NCBI GenBank assembly: GCA_001598975.1
Contig: BBXU01001889.1
Coordinates: 1 to 28,865 of the forward strand
Direction: 5' to 3'
From: Parachlorella kessleri
Lineage: Eukaryota; Chlorophyta; Trebouxiophyceae; Chlorellales; Chlorellaceae
DNA length: 28,865 nt
Positions 9,921-28,865 of the stretch are shown one piece after another. Below the pieces are notes generated by a model, which saw only the letters and a program-made list of their open reading frames with translations, ran no database searches and was not told the origin of the DNA. The translations under genes were made by a program, and so were the position numbers. The first letter of the stretch is position 1. The number at the start of each line of letters is the position of its first letter.

Positions 9921-12375
9921 TCACCACTTGGTAGCTCTTCGCACGTCACCCTCTGGGCTGCTGCAGTTTCTATCTGAGCTGCCTAGCTGCTGCTGCTCCT
10001 GCCGACGCCGCTCCATCTGCTCTGACGCCCAAGCACCGGCGTTGGAGAGGGCCGGCAACATCTCCTCATACAGCGCTGCAATAAGAGTAGAACACAAAAA
10101 TGAGGGCAGCTGCCTCAAGTAGCCGTGCTACGCCTGTAGGCATTTCCAAAACTGCTCCGCTGTGACTTTTATGAGCAGGACTACGATAGAATTTTAACTT
10201 TCATAGCGATTACAGCATGAGAAGTGCCATTGGCAACTATTTCTCACCGGTGTCTCACCAAAATTACCTTTCATCTCACACCAATTTGCACAGACTGGAA
10301 ACAGCAGGCCTGCAGGACTCTGGTTACAACTTACCCCACACCAGCGCCGTTTGGAAGGTGCGCTTCACTATCCGGGGCACCGCCCCGGCCATCAGCCCCC
10401 GCGCGCCCTGCTCGGACATGATGCGCCATAGTATCTACGCGCCAGGCGGGGCATGGGGCGGGGTTACATGGTGGTCCATGCAGCTTGCGGTACTACAGCC
10501 TCTGCGGTACGGTACTGCAAAGCCGAGCCATGCTACTGCTTTGGCTTGAAAAATACGCTCCTTAACAGTGGCATGCAGGCTAGAACCGACTATATGTAAA
10601 AAGCGTGAAGGACAGCTGTGCTAAGCATGACAAATGCAAATTGTAGTTGAGTCAATACTGTAGATGTGGCCATGCCTGCACAAACAGCTCACCTGTAGGG
10701 ACGTGGCCCGTGCTGCGAGCGCTGCTGCTAGCCCCTTCCCCGCCGCTGCCCCTGCAGCTGTGGGAGCCACAGAAGGCACGCCTATGCCCAGCTGCATTCG
10801 TGTCCGCACCACGTCAGCTGGCTGCGTTACGAGCGTGGCTGCCACTGCTGCTACTGTGCCTGAGGCTAGGTTGACCCCAAAGGAAGGCCATTGCCTACTG
10901 CGTAGACGCTCCTGCAAGCCAGGCTCTGAAAACAGTGATTGTGGGTGCGATCATCAGGCAGCAATGAGCGGCAGCAACTGAGCAATGCATGTCTCATTGA
11001 AACATCATGGCAGGCATTGCACCACCACCTGCACCAGGCCTCACTTCTATTCTAATTCTGACCACGCTGCCGTGAGTCCCCACAAGTGTTGCCAACAGAG
11101 AGCCAGCATATAACATGCCCACACACCACAGAAATCACCTCCAAACGCTTGATGGCAGGCACCATCCGACACCAATGTGCTGCCCAATCCGTCACAGGCA
11201 TCACAAGGCACGTGTGTCAGGCAAAGCGTGCCTCTGCACACGCCGAGCTGGCAGCCGCGCCCAAATTGCTGAGCCTGCCACCCTGGACCCACCTGTAGCT
11301 GCGTGTAGAACACATAGTACACCGCCGAGAAGGGCGCGTTGGATAGGAGTGTCGGCCCTACCCCCCTGAAGAGCCCCCTCACTCCACGCTGCTGCACTAT
11401 TGAGCCTAGGCACTGCGCGGTACTGCGGTAGTGTACCGCTCCTGGGCCGGTGTACTCCATCTGGGTCTTGACCACTGTGATGGGACATGCCACGATGGCA
11501 GCTAGGCCTCGAGCCATGCCCCCTGCAGCAGCACGAATGGCATTTTCCTGCCAAGTTGTCACCAGCTGGTAGCGCTGCTGCCACAGCAGCACCCGGACAC
11601 CAAGTGCACTGCATGATGCACAGTAGATGCCTACCGTGCCACTACTTTCACAACAGCAGGAGTCGTTTCCCGATGGTACCTGCCTATACCTATCTACTTG
11701 AAGCCCGTAACCACCCCTGTCCGTGGGACAGGCGCTTGGCCTGGTACACTACCAAAACACACAAAACTTGGCAGCGGGGGTGAGAGGCAAGGCTGCCCAG
11801 CTACATGCCCGCTCTCGCCTGCTAGTGCTGCTCCCATGACTGTCAGCTTCTTGCGGCCGTCAGGCTGTGTGCGCTCGAGCGCTGGCTTCAGCGACTCTAG
11901 GAAGAAGAAGTGCAGCCCAGCACCCAGGCCCAGCCGAAGCACTGTCGCCTGCGTGCCGCGCCACAGGGCCTTGACGCCGCCCTGCAGGTCACCACAAACA
12001 GCAGTGAATATAACAGGGTAAGGCGCGATATTTATGAATGAGCCTACAACGTAAGGAGCGTCAGACATTACAATACTTACAATAGCTTCAAGACCAAGAG
12101 AGGCAGAGAGCCGCCTGCACCAAAGTATCTTGTTTGCCAAGTACAGCTGACCTAGCAGGGAGCAGTCCTACCTCTCCCACCACAGTCTGCAGTGTGCGGG
12201 TGGTGTTGAGGAAGACGCCCTTCGCTACATCTGCCTGCATGCGCGTGCGCAGCACGTCGAGAGGCTGCACACAGGCGCTGACCATGACCCCTGCCGCTGC
12301 CCCTGACACCATGGAGGCTAGCTTGCTCTTCTTGGCTTTCTTGGGCTGCTGCTCTGGCTCATCAGGCTGGCCCAT
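9921..12375 (-). CDS. Mitochondrial carrier, SLC25A38/Hem25 type (glycine carrier family)
   Basis: Six minus-strand exons give 369 residues: 12375-12172, 11981-11805, 11547-11293, 10911-10693, 10434-10335 and 10075-9921. All phases close. Three carrier repeats are clear: PLDVLRTRMQ from residue 38, PITVVKTQME from 149 and PADVVRTRMQ from 243. The second motif, P-I-T instead of P-x-D/E, is the signature of the SLC25A38 branch, and GLMAGAVPRIVKRT near the end also matches it. Carriers of this group sit in the inner mitochondrial membrane; human SLC25A38 and yeast Hem25 supply mitochondrial glycine for haem synthesis. The N-terminus has a Lys-rich stretch (PKKAKKSK), and the C-terminus a charged Gln-rich extension of about 35 residues. 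The ATG at 12375 is the only ATG in the leading frame. The donor after exon 2 (GTAGCT) is weak, so that boundary is the least certain. Confidence 0.88.
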
Positions 12376-12754
12376 GAAGCTGCACAACAGCCTACAGGGC
12401 GAGGTTGCAAGCAATTGGAGGATTGGCACCTTTGGGATGCTAAACGCTAACCCTTACAAGAAAAGCCTCCTGCGCAACCGAAAGCCAGGCGTGAAATCGT
12501 GCGCAAACCTCAGCGCCCAGAGTAAATGCTAAATCAACTGTTCAACAAACCCACAGATAGCATTTCCACTGCAGTCCCAGGTTCTTACTGCGTTGAGGTT
12601 GGCTAGGTGACAGCGTGGCGCCAGCACGGTCCACTGATGTGTTTTCTCTGGAGGGTCTGTGTGTAAGGGAACTATGAATGTCTTGTTGAAATCTGCAGTG
12701 ACAACACTTGTGCCTGTCATGCAGTCTTGATCGTTGCCAAGCGCAGGGGGCAGC
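12376..12754. promoter_or_regulatory. Divergent intergenic region, probable bidirectional promoter
   Basis: 379 bp separates the start codons of the minus-strand carrier and the plus-strand PAXBP1/ILP1 gene, so both 5' UTRs and both promoters must lie here unless 5' introns exist. No clear TATA box was seen. Control is probably shared, but this is inferred from the arrangement only. Confidence 0.5.
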
Positions 12755-20965
<8,211 letters not shown>

Positions 20966-21066
20966 GAGCGGCAGCGAGCCATTCACTGTTCTGTGGTCTG
21001 TGAGGCTGAGGTTCATGGGTGGTCAGGTTTATGACTTGTGCTTACCAGTGGTCTACAGATGATGTT

Positions 21067-21071
21067 TGTAA
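21067..21071 (+). terminator. Candidate polyadenylation signal TGTAA for PAXBP1/ILP1
   Basis: TGTAA lies 102 nt past the stop codon at 20965. Its position and strand fit the end of this transcript. Confidence 0.5.
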
Positions 21072-21774
21072 GGTTCATGGGAGGTCGGCGGCGCCCCTAT
21101 CACATGCTTGACCTAGATCTGAGCTGGTGGCCTTGGGTGTATTGTGAAGTGTCTTTGACTAAAACCTGGAGATGGAGACAATGCAGCCCCGTCAATGAGT
21201 GTGCAGTGCCTGGCTATTGGACAAAGGCAAACAGCACATCAACGTGCATGAAGGCTGGACTTCCCTCCTGCGACGTCACCCAAGAGTGTGCGCTACAAAG
21301 AGGAAGCAACAGCTGGAGCGGCAAACGAAACAGACATTTGCCCCAAGCCTGGACAGAGTCCGCTGGAACAAGCGCCACCCTGGCATGTGCAGCACACATA
21401 GTAAGCACATCAACAGTTTTATACTACTATTGAGTGCTCACAAGTGCAGTACCCATACACAATGCTACACAAGGAGGGCCCGAAAGTGCCTTGTTGACTC
21501 AGAACCAGTGTGTCAGAGCTACCCACTACTAGCAAAACTTGCCAGCTAAGTTCAACAAATTAGTCACAAAGGCCCAGCTCGTGAAGCATCACGTGCATCT
21601 CGTAAGCCGCCATCATCTACGACTCTTCCTGTCCCCTACCTGCCGTACTCCCCCAGCCTTACTCCCCCACGAGACAAAACTCTCAGCAAGGTCCGCTCCT
21701 CTCTATCCACAGGCAGCTTCTACCACGCCTCACTTGCAGCCCCTTCCAGCCAGGGAAGCAAAGCAACGCACTCT
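21072..21774. other. Convergent intergenic region between PAXBP1 and P450 genes
   Basis: About 700 bp separates the PAXBP1 poly(A) candidate from the stop codon of the minus-strand P450. It should hold the P450 3' UTR. I see no minus-strand TGTAA in it. The open frames here have no recognisable motif on either strand. Confidence 0.5.
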
Positions 21775-24700
21775 CTACATGTCGTGCGCGCAGTTCACAG
21801 CTGTACAGCAGAGTTCTTCTGTTCCCAGCACCTTCTGCTTCACCTGAAACAAACCCACCAGCATCAGTAAAATGTAATCTACCATAGCTCTCCCTTGATA
21901 GCAGCACAACCTCACTCTTCGCTTCTAGGTTGCACCGTTACCCACACTCCGTCTGCGGGTCCAATCTGCACACAACTACAACAGCTTTGTGAGATTCACT
22001 GGAAGAAGACAGCTTCGGTATGCCTTAGCCCCTACAGATGTGCTCAAATGTGCAGTGCTAACCAGGGCTGGAAAGATAGCGTACTGTCCACTGTTCAGTC
22101 ACATCCGGTCACAGGCAGATGGTCGTGAGTTTGTTGCATCGCACAACGCATCAGCATGGCACTGCTCTGCTCTGCAAACCACTTAGGGAATCTTCTGCGC
22201 AACCTACAAGCCACTCGATCCCCCCACCCTAACCGTCAGATACGAGTACTCACCGTGATGCCGGTCCGAATCTTCAAGGCTTCCTGGCTACGCCCTGGCG
22301 CTGGCTGGAAGGTGTACTGCTGGAACAGCCTGCAGGACAGCCGGCAGGCTGGGCACCGCCTTGGGTCTGGCTCACAGACTTCAAAGGACTCACAGCAGCA
22401 ATGTCGATGTAAAAGGTGCAGGCCTGGCAAGCACAGCCACGTCGCGAGTTAGCAGATGCGCACTAAGCGAGCCGGGGAAATGTTTAGGTAAGTGAGACCC
22501 CGTGACGGATGCAGCAGAGTCTCCTCTGGGAAGCCATCACCTCAGACAGTGGGCAATAAATGAAAGCAAGGGTGCCCATACTGACCCAGCTCAGACTGGA
22601 AAACAGCCTACCTGATCAGCACCAGCGCCATCCTGGTGATGACTCATGCCGTCATCTCTTAATCAGGCCAAGCTTATCAGCACCGCCTACCTGATCAGCA
22701 CCAGCTCCATCTCCTGCATGGCGAACTTCCAGCCGATGCACATGCGCGGCCCCACACCTGCATGCCATGTGGGGTTGATATAACCTCAGCACGTCACCAC
22801 AAGGGCAGGCCATCACCATCGTGCGCGTAACGTCCTTCAGGACATCAGTCGATTCATGGATAAGACACAGGCCAGCAGCATCTGGGCCTGGCATGAAGCA
22901 CTACCAGGCTTGCCGCTGGTACGCCTCGCAGCTTACGCTGGGCACACAGCCGTTGCCACATGCAGATGGAATGCCCCTGCAATTGTCATCTCCCTCCCAA
23001 TGCTGTACAACAGTCGGTCGAACTGGGAGTTGGGCTGGCAAGTCATACTGGGAACGAGCCCTTGCAATCTCCCTCCAGCACACTGATTTCTACAACCATA
23101 CCTGCCTGAGAGCAAAGCTGGCACTTGCAGGTTTCATGGAGCCAACAGATCATGCCAAGCACTCACCAAAGGCCAACCAGGCATTGGGGTGGCGCTGCTC
23201 CTTCTCTTCCTCATCCAGAAACCTTTCCGGCCGGAAGGCATCGGGCTTGGGCCAGATGGCGGGGTCCCTTTGCATCCCAAAGATGTTAATGTGGATCTGG
23301 GTCTCCCGGGGGATCAGATACCTGCCCTGCTTGTTCTCCAACACAACGTCCTCATTCGCCTGCGGGGGCATGGCGGAAACAACACTACTGAGCATACAAG
23401 CTTGAGGAGAGGAGTAAGTCAGACATGGGCGGCCCGGGGCATCAATTACCTGCCCGTCATATTCTACGAATCCTTCACAAAACTATACTGACTCACTGGA
23501 TAGTAGGAAGAAAACAATGAAGGAAACGGTCATGTGAAAGGGAAGGAAAGGAAAGCAAGCAGACTGCAGGACACCAATCAGGTGTGTACTGGAGATGCTA
23601 GCGTAGCGTGGCCATCGCAGGAGTATCAACATACATTTCAGTCAGTATCATCCACGTTCGATTTGCGGTGTGAACAATTCTTACCACTCTGGTAGTCATC
23701 CAGCCTGGCGGGTACAGCCGCAGGCTCTCACGGATCACCGCATCCGCGTAGGGGAATCTGGGGAGGTCATCCAGCGTGGGTACCTGCAAAGTAGGTATTG
23801 ATCCATTGCCGCTACTATCACAAAGGTGCACCACTGGCGATAATTGGCGGTGGATGAGATCTCAAGCGCAGGCGCTTGCACGCACTTCATAAAGCCCTCC
23901 CATGCCTCCACTGGTGCGAGGAGTGACTTAGCCTCACTTTGTCCCTGCCAAAGGCGTCCACCTGCCTCAACAGCTCTCTTGAGCCGCGAGGCCTCAGCGT
24001 GCCCCCACTAGTCAGCAACTGACTCAGCCTCACCTTGTCCCTGCCAAAGGCGTCCACCTCCGCCAGCAGCTTGGCCTGGGCCTCTGGGTGGTGGGCCAGC
24101 AGGTGCAGCGTAAAGGCCAGGGTGTTGGCTGACGTCTCGTAACCAGCGGCGATGAGGGTGTTGCACTGCATGAAGGACAGAGAACAAAGCAAAAAGTGGT
24201 GGCCAGCACTCAAACGGCATTCAGTCAGGGGAGGAGGGAAACGTTAGGAGGTGGACGGATGCTGTTCTAGTGCACATACTGTTGCCACAGTGCACGGGAA
24301 CTGGTGCACGAATTCCACCAAAGCAAGTCGGACCGGGGCCACTCCATGGGACGCAAGCGGCACAAGCTACTCTCGACAGGGAGCGCGCGGTCAAGGATGT
24401 GGAGAGGAGTACGAACCCAGCAAGACGTGGAAGCTTCCATGCCAGGTAGTGCTGGTCTAAGAAAAAAGCATCTAGCTGCAACCCCCGCGCGTGCGCCTGC
24501 GCGGCATGCTCAGCGCTGTGCCCACCTGCGCCCCGATCTGCATGTCGCTCAGCCCGGACCCCGTCTCCTTGTTGGTCGCCCGCATGAGCATATCAATCAC
24601 ACTGTTCTCCGCTGGCACCGTTTCCTGCAAGCATGCACACTCCAAGCCACCATGACATCCCATGGTGCAATCCCAAATCACATGTTCATACGTGCCATCG

Positions 24701-27700
24701 CCTCTCCTTTTGCCCCTTCCTGCTGCGACCGCGGCGGCATCTTTTCCTGCATGATCTGGCAGGAGCAGGGCGGGATATCTGGGGGACAGTCCCAAAGGTC
24801 CGGGGATCCACTATGGAGCCTCCACCGCCCCCCTGTCCTCCTTAATAATCGGATTATGTACGCTTTTCAGGCCTCCCTATCTCGACATTTGCCAGGCCTG
24901 CTTCCAATGTAATACGGCCTGCAAGCTTGAGCCTCATGCAACGCCACAGTGCTGGCCGCAGCGGGGGTCGCGCCTTTCAGGGGTTCTCGTTGCAAATCTC
25001 CCTGCCCCACTAGATCCAGTATCAGAGACACTCATGTCCACAAACCTCCCTGCCCCGTTAGATCCAGGATCTAGACGCACCCTCCTTGGTAGGGATTCTT
25101 GTCCGCAAACTCCCTGCCCCTCTAGATCCAGGATCTAGATGCCCTCACCTTGTAGGGGTTCTTGTCCACAAAGTCCCTGCCCCACCACTGCCAGTCAGTC
25201 TGCTTCATGGTCACCCTCTCCCCCTTGGACTGCGCGCGGCGCAGCGCATTAGTCATCAGCAGGTCGCCGGTCGACATAAGCGTATTCCGGGCGTACTCCA
25301 GGGGCTTACCAATGGCCCCCTGCAAGGCAAGGCAAGGCATGGTCACACCCTTCTGTCATATTGGCACTGCTGATACGCTGCACGAACGTCTACAGGGGCT
25401 TGCCACCTTCCATCTTGTGCACTGCCATGGTTCGTCCCGGGTTAGTGTGATGATTCTTCAGTTTGGGTGCACCATGGGTTGTGATGACTGCTGATGCCAC
25501 GAGGGTGCTCAAGGCATGCGGGCAAGGCCCCTTCCCAGGCCCATAAATGCTTACCACCACAAAGAAGGCGCGGAACAGCAGCCCCTCCGCCCACGACGGC
25601 AGCACGCGTAGCAGCGTCCCTCCCACGCCGCCACCTGTTGCTAACCGATTGCCTCCCCCAAAGATGATCTTGACGGCTGCCCCAACTGCGGCAGTAAAAG
25701 TAACAGGGCCGGGCGCCTCGGGGGTTGGCTGACATGGCTCAGTTACAGCTAACACTGACGGCTGGCGGCGGCAGCAACAGCTGCTGTACCAGCAGCAGCA
25801 GCAGGATGCACATGGGAGTCCCCACAAAAGGTATGCGCACCACAGCGAGTTTGATACGCCAACATCTGGAGCAGCTTGCACAGAGGCTGGCACAATTTGT
25901 ACTGGGGAGATCGAATGGCTGCTGCACACTGTGGTTAAACTATCAGCAAGGTGGCAGGTAAACAGTAGCAGAGCCTCATGGAAGCTTCCCCATAACCCTA
26001 CCACAGGCTTACTGTTAGGCTTGCCGGCAGCGTAGTCCTCTTCTGCATGGTCCATGAAGAATGGGACCCTGCAGGGCAAAGTTGAGAAGTTGCTGATTTC
26101 TACGAGTGTACACCATCTGGCTTGCGTTCATGAGGTCCCCCTGTTGCGGGATTCCGTTCATGAGTCCCCCAACAAGAGACGGAACCTCCATGTATCTGCT
26201 TTAAGAGCCCAGCGCCCCATTCACGGGTGTCTCCTGACTGGCTCATTGGCCTACAAGGCCGCCGTGGACACCACAACACATCCCAGCACGCCTGAATAGA
26301 CCGCTCTGTTCACTTGCAGACCCATTGTCACGCTACCTCTTAAAAGCTCCACCCACATGGCTTTGCAAGACAGTGGCTGTCATCCAAAGACGCCCAGCTA
26401 TGCAAGGGGGGCCCATCACCACGCCATACATGCAGCATACTCCTTCCCTTTTTGCTCACCCAAAGGCTGCCTCCCCAATGACCCCCATCGTCACCCTGCC
26501 CAGGAGCGCATGCAGCTCCACCGCCTCCCCACTCCTGGCCACGCCCTGCAGCTGCTCCGTCAGCTTCTCAGCCTTGTCATTCATGACGGGGGTGTAGCCC
26601 TGGAGGGCGGCCTGGTGGAAGAGGGGCTGCATGGCCGCCCTCACGCTGGCCCAGTAGCCGCCCCTGCAGGCAGCCAGAGCAGAAAAAGATTCAGGAAGAT
26701 TCATGTGGTATCAAAAGGCAGTTGCTGGCCCAGTAGCCGCCCCTGCAGGCAGCCAGAGCAGAAAAGGAATTAGAAAGGTTCATGCGGTACCAAAAGGCAA
26801 CTGCTGGCCCAGTAGCCGCCCCGGCAGGCAGCAATGGGGGGATTGCTGCGGCCATGAACTGCTCCCGTAAAGGCCTTTCAATTGCTACACACGGGGACAA
26901 TTGGAATGCACAGGTGCAAGGGCACGCAGCAATGGAGTGGAGCAGGGGCCCTTGTGGACCATGCACTTAGGCTATAGTGAGAGCATCTGCCACATGACGC
27001 CTCAGGAAGAAAGGTCATTCAAGGGCAAACGGGGTCCTCCTTCCTGATACCAGAACTCTTAATTGGCTCCACATGAGCATCAAGGGGGAAAGGACACCAA
27101 AGGCATCATGACAATAAACTCACTTGGCCATCAGCAGCCCCGACTGCAATGCCCGAATCCGCTTGTCGTTGCCGGGGTTGATATCAATAAACCTAAAACG
27201 GTCGTGGAATGACTTGAACTTTGAAACAGAGACCTGCCGGGCCAGCTCGGGATCTGCATCCAACACAGTCCTCCGCCTCTTAGCAGGTGCAAGGGCTGGG
27301 CACCAGGGCAGCACTGCTCCACCTATCTTTGGTCAGGATGGCTGTCAGGCACACAAGGACACCCTTCTTGGTCGTCAGTGACTTGTTAGTAAAAACAGAG
27401 AGTTCTTGATCGGTTCTGCCAAGCAGCCTTCCTCATGCTCAGCGCTGCAGAGGAAGCAGCGCTTACCACTGATGACCACCACTGGCGACTTCCCCAAGAA
27501 GACCAGGTAGATCCCGCCCAGCTTCTGCTGCCACTCGGTGTATACGTAGCAGGGCTGTGTTCTCGACAGCTCCAGCAAGTGCCCGACCAGGAAGTTCCTT
27601 GGCAGGAAAGGCACCTGGGGGATGTGGCGCAGGCGTATGAGGCGATCCCAAAGCCTCAGGCCGTAGCAGATGAACTGCAACAGGCAGTTTGAAAGGAGAA

Positions 27701-27860
27701 GGATAAGAGAAGGCCTGCAATGCTGACGGGGAGGCCCTGGTGCAATACCCAAGACGTGTTGTGCAGATCGTGTCATCAACATATTCTGAAATTGCCTTAC
27801 CCATATCACTCCTGCTGCCAGCAGCACCAGCAGCTTCGTATCCAGGGTAAGAAGCTCCAT
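21775..27860 (-). CDS. Cytochrome P450 monooxygenase
   Basis: Fourteen minus-strand exons give 564 residues: 27860-27801, 27674-27467, 27253-27124, 26663-26460, 26068-26013, 25685-25555, 25319-25149, 24624-24526, 24165-24034, 23783-23685, 23359-23167, 22757-22691, 22329-22254 and 21843-21775. All phases close on GT-AG borders. P450s insert one oxygen atom into organic substrates using haem and an electron partner. An N-terminal hydrophobic anchor (LLVLLAAGVIW) suggests the ER or a plastid envelope. Motifs are the I-helix AGYETS (360-365), ExxR as ESLR (416-419), PERF (474-477) and the haem loop FGVGPRMCIG with the ligand C501. The last exon, 22 residues ending CAHDM, rests only on phase and a strong acceptor. 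The layout resembles the CYP3/CYP5/CYP711-like group, but I cannot assign a family or substrate. Four exon edges carry tandem copies. Confidence 0.9.
22606..22712 (-). repeat. Duplicated donor junction of P450 exon 12
   Basis: The plus-strand string GCCTACCTGATCAGCACCAG occurs at 22606 and 22685 (period 79). On the minus strand this is the end of exon 12 (coding LVLI, then the split Arg codon) plus the GTAGGC donor. The copy at 22606 lies inside the next intron with an intact donor-like site. Confidence 0.8.
23931..24066 (-). repeat. Duplicated donor junction of P450 exon 9
   Basis: The end of exon 9 (coding VDAFGRDK) and its GTGAGG donor at 24027-24060 recur at 23931-23964 with period 96. 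The intronic copy also reads VDAFGRDK on the minus strand but has GTGAGG changed to GTGAGGCT in a diverged context with AAAG before it. It lies downstream in transcription order. Confidence 0.8.
24972..25183 (-). repeat. Four tandem copies of the P450 exon 7 donor junction
   Basis: CCCTGCCCC followed by TAGATCCAG-type sequence recurs at 25000, 25048, 25112 and 25175 (spacings 48, 64 and 63). The rightmost copy is the true end of exon 7 (RDFVDKNPYK then GTGAGG). The others are progressively diverged copies in the intron; the nearest still reads GQGVCGQESLP-like sequence in a shifted frame. A palindromic TCTAGATCCTGGATCTAGA lies between copies. Confidence 0.78.
26645..26840 (-). repeat. Three tandem copies of the P450 exon 4 acceptor junction
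   Basis: CTGGCCCAGTAGCCGCCCC starts at 26645, 26725 and 26804 (periods 80 and 79). On the minus strand each copy carries a CTGCAG or CTGCCG acceptor and codons for GGYWAS. The leftmost copy continues into exon 4. The other two lie upstream in the intron, and the middle one keeps an intact acceptor. Confidence 0.85.
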
Positions 27861-28215
27861 GGGTCTCTGGCTTGTGACCTCGTTAGGTGACGCTCGGGCC
27901 TCGTAGTGTGGGCCTTACTGGCCAAGTAGAGTAGTCTGATAATGTCAGAGGGCCCAAGTCATTATGCAATCTCGATCAGGCTGGATCAAACGTGTGGGAT
28001 CAGGGGAGGCCACGCTGGAATGACGAGGCATGCAGAGGTCACCCCAAGTTGCCGTCATCAATGGGATACTACTTCCGTGCCTCATAATAGATGCTGGGTC
28101 GGTGTGTCGACAACAGCTATGCAGCCCAATATGCTTTTCACAAAGCTGCAGGGGCGCTGCCTGTGTTTAGGGCAGGAGAGCTGGCAGGCTGGTTGACCCA
28201 GTGTAAAAGGGCATG

Positions 28216-28440
28216 TCAAGTGGCCCAAGGGCGGCGGGGGGGCTCCTGAGGTGGAGTAGCAGTGCTAAATAGCAGGAAAAGCCGGTCATCTGACCTATCA
28301 GAAGTACTGTTCAGCTTTCCTTTTGCTTTCAGGACGAACATGCCTTGACGGGCATCATTTGTCACCATCAACAACAAAAGCAGCAACAGTAACAACACAA
28401 AGCCACACAAGCAGCTCCGACACTCCGCAAGCACGGCCAT
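28216..28440 (-). CDS. Possible small secreted or membrane protein (74 aa), uncertain
   Basis: An ATG at 28440 opens a frame with a nine-leucine hydrophobic core (about residues 14-25) that looks like a signal peptide or membrane anchor. It then runs into a basic, Ser-rich and Pro-rich tail that ends at 28216. I recognise no family. The leucine run comes from a GTT/GCT microsatellite read in one frame, which can mimic a membrane segment by chance. It may also be a first exon of a gene that continues elsewhere. Confidence 0.2.
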   Translation of the reverse strand: MAVLAECRSCLCGFVLLLLLLLLLMVTNDARQGMFVLKAKGKLNSTSDRSDDRLFLLFSTATPPQEPPRRPWAT

Positions 28441-28780
28441 CTCAAACTCACTGACTTGCTAGTAACAGCACTCCTGCCTGTGATCACCTGGCAAACCTGG
28501 GTACACGCTACACAACATGCTCGAATGGGGAAGCTAAAACTTCAGTGGATGACCTTCACTCAATCGGAGAACTGACCCAAACTACTGCCCAAGCCACTAG
28601 AAAACTCGCCTGTTGGGTTACTAAAATGCACCTGTGGGGACCTCTGCAAGGGAAAGATGAAGAACTACCGGGGAAAGATTACTCCATGGCTATCTGGGCG
28701 CAGCCCCGTGGGGCTTCCCCAAGGAGGACAACCAGTGGAAGGCGTGGCTGCGGTGTGGTTAAATGGCACCTAACCTGTGT

Positions 28781-28802
28781 GCCCCTGCCACAGGGCAGGG
28801 GC
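28781..28802. repeat. Inverted repeat with 9 bp perfect stem
   Basis: GCCCCTGCC, a four-base loop ACAG, then GGCAGGGGC. It could form a hairpin in RNA. No adjacent gene lets me assign a role. Confidence 0.6.
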
Positions 28803-28865
28803 CAGCTATCATGGCGACGGGCAGCAGACGCGTTGGCGTGCCTGCTGACATTACCACAACACCCC

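Larger units (their letters stand above)
27861..28865. other. P450 upstream region, no firm gene
   Basis: This region should hold the P450 promoter. Apart from the weak minus-strand frame at 28216-28440 I support no exon here. Two short inverted repeats occur near the right end, at 28702-28715 and 28781-28802. No tRNA fold was found. Confidence 0.45.

Noticed and set aside
10217..10549. 110-codon plus-strand frame
   Set aside because: It is antisense to carrier exon 5, whose sequence matches the SLC25A38 C-terminal repeat in phase.
12376..12429. Upstream extension of the carrier N-terminus
   Set aside because: The frame stays open above 12375, but it would have to begin at GTG. The ATG at 12375 gives a normal N-terminus for this family.
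28690..28770. Possible tRNA or structured RNA near the right end
   Set aside because: A palindrome (AGCCCCGTGGGGCT) and GC-rich stems suggested a cloverleaf, but no D-arm, T-arm GGTTC box or acceptor stem could be drawn.

Overview
The window looks like nuclear DNA of a green alga (Chlorophyta). The genes are split by many introns of roughly 50 to 750 bp with GT-AG borders and a strongly preferred (C/T)GCAG acceptor. Coding DNA is GC-rich with CAG/GCA-type low-complexity tracts. TGTAA, the usual chlorophyte polyadenylation signal, lies downstream of several stop codons. Nothing here looks prokaryotic, organellar or viral. The species was not identified.

Layout, left to right. (1) 353-1637 (+): the 3' exons of a glycoside hydrolase family 1 beta-glucosidase-like gene that starts outside the window. 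(2) 2112-6123 (+): a complete nine-exon gene for a secretory-pathway TPM-domain protein with one membrane segment and a RING finger split by a long insertion. (3) 6400-6960: degenerate interspersed repeats. (4) 7411-8424 (+): an MRNIP-like gene (MRN complex interacting protein). (5) 8742-9158 (-): a small two-exon candidate gene whose product carries a KEN box and a D-box. (6) 9921-12375 (-): a complete six-exon mitochondrial carrier of the SLC25A38/Hem25 type. (7) 12376-12754: a 379 bp divergent, probably bidirectional, promoter region. (8) 12755-20965 (+): a complete fourteen-exon PAXBP1/ILP1 (GCFC-domain) homologue with one probable GC-AG intron. (9) 21775-27860 (-): a complete fourteen-exon cytochrome P450, convergent with the PAXBP1 gene. 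(10) 27861-28865: the P450 upstream region, with only one weak small ORF.

I assembled the exon models by hand. For every complete model the splice phases close exactly: 556 aa for TPM-RING, 261 for MRNIP, 106 for the KEN/D-box candidate, 369 for the carrier, 1010 for PAXBP1 and 564 for the P450. The genes do not form one pathway. Their roles are sugar hydrolysis, membrane protein quality control or ubiquitination, DNA-break response, a possible cell-cycle substrate, mitochondrial transport, spliceosome turnover and oxidative metabolism.

The most unusual signal is structural. At seven places in three genes (GH1, PAXBP1 and four times in the P450), the DNA around an exon-intron junction, including the splice site and the adjoining exon edge, is present again in diverged tandem copies inside the intron. 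Periods range from about 48 to 127 bp, with two to four copies. This suggests recurrent junction-spanning tandem duplication that creates decoy splice sites and lengthens introns. The second most interesting item is the small KEN-box/D-box ORF between MRNIP and the carrier gene.
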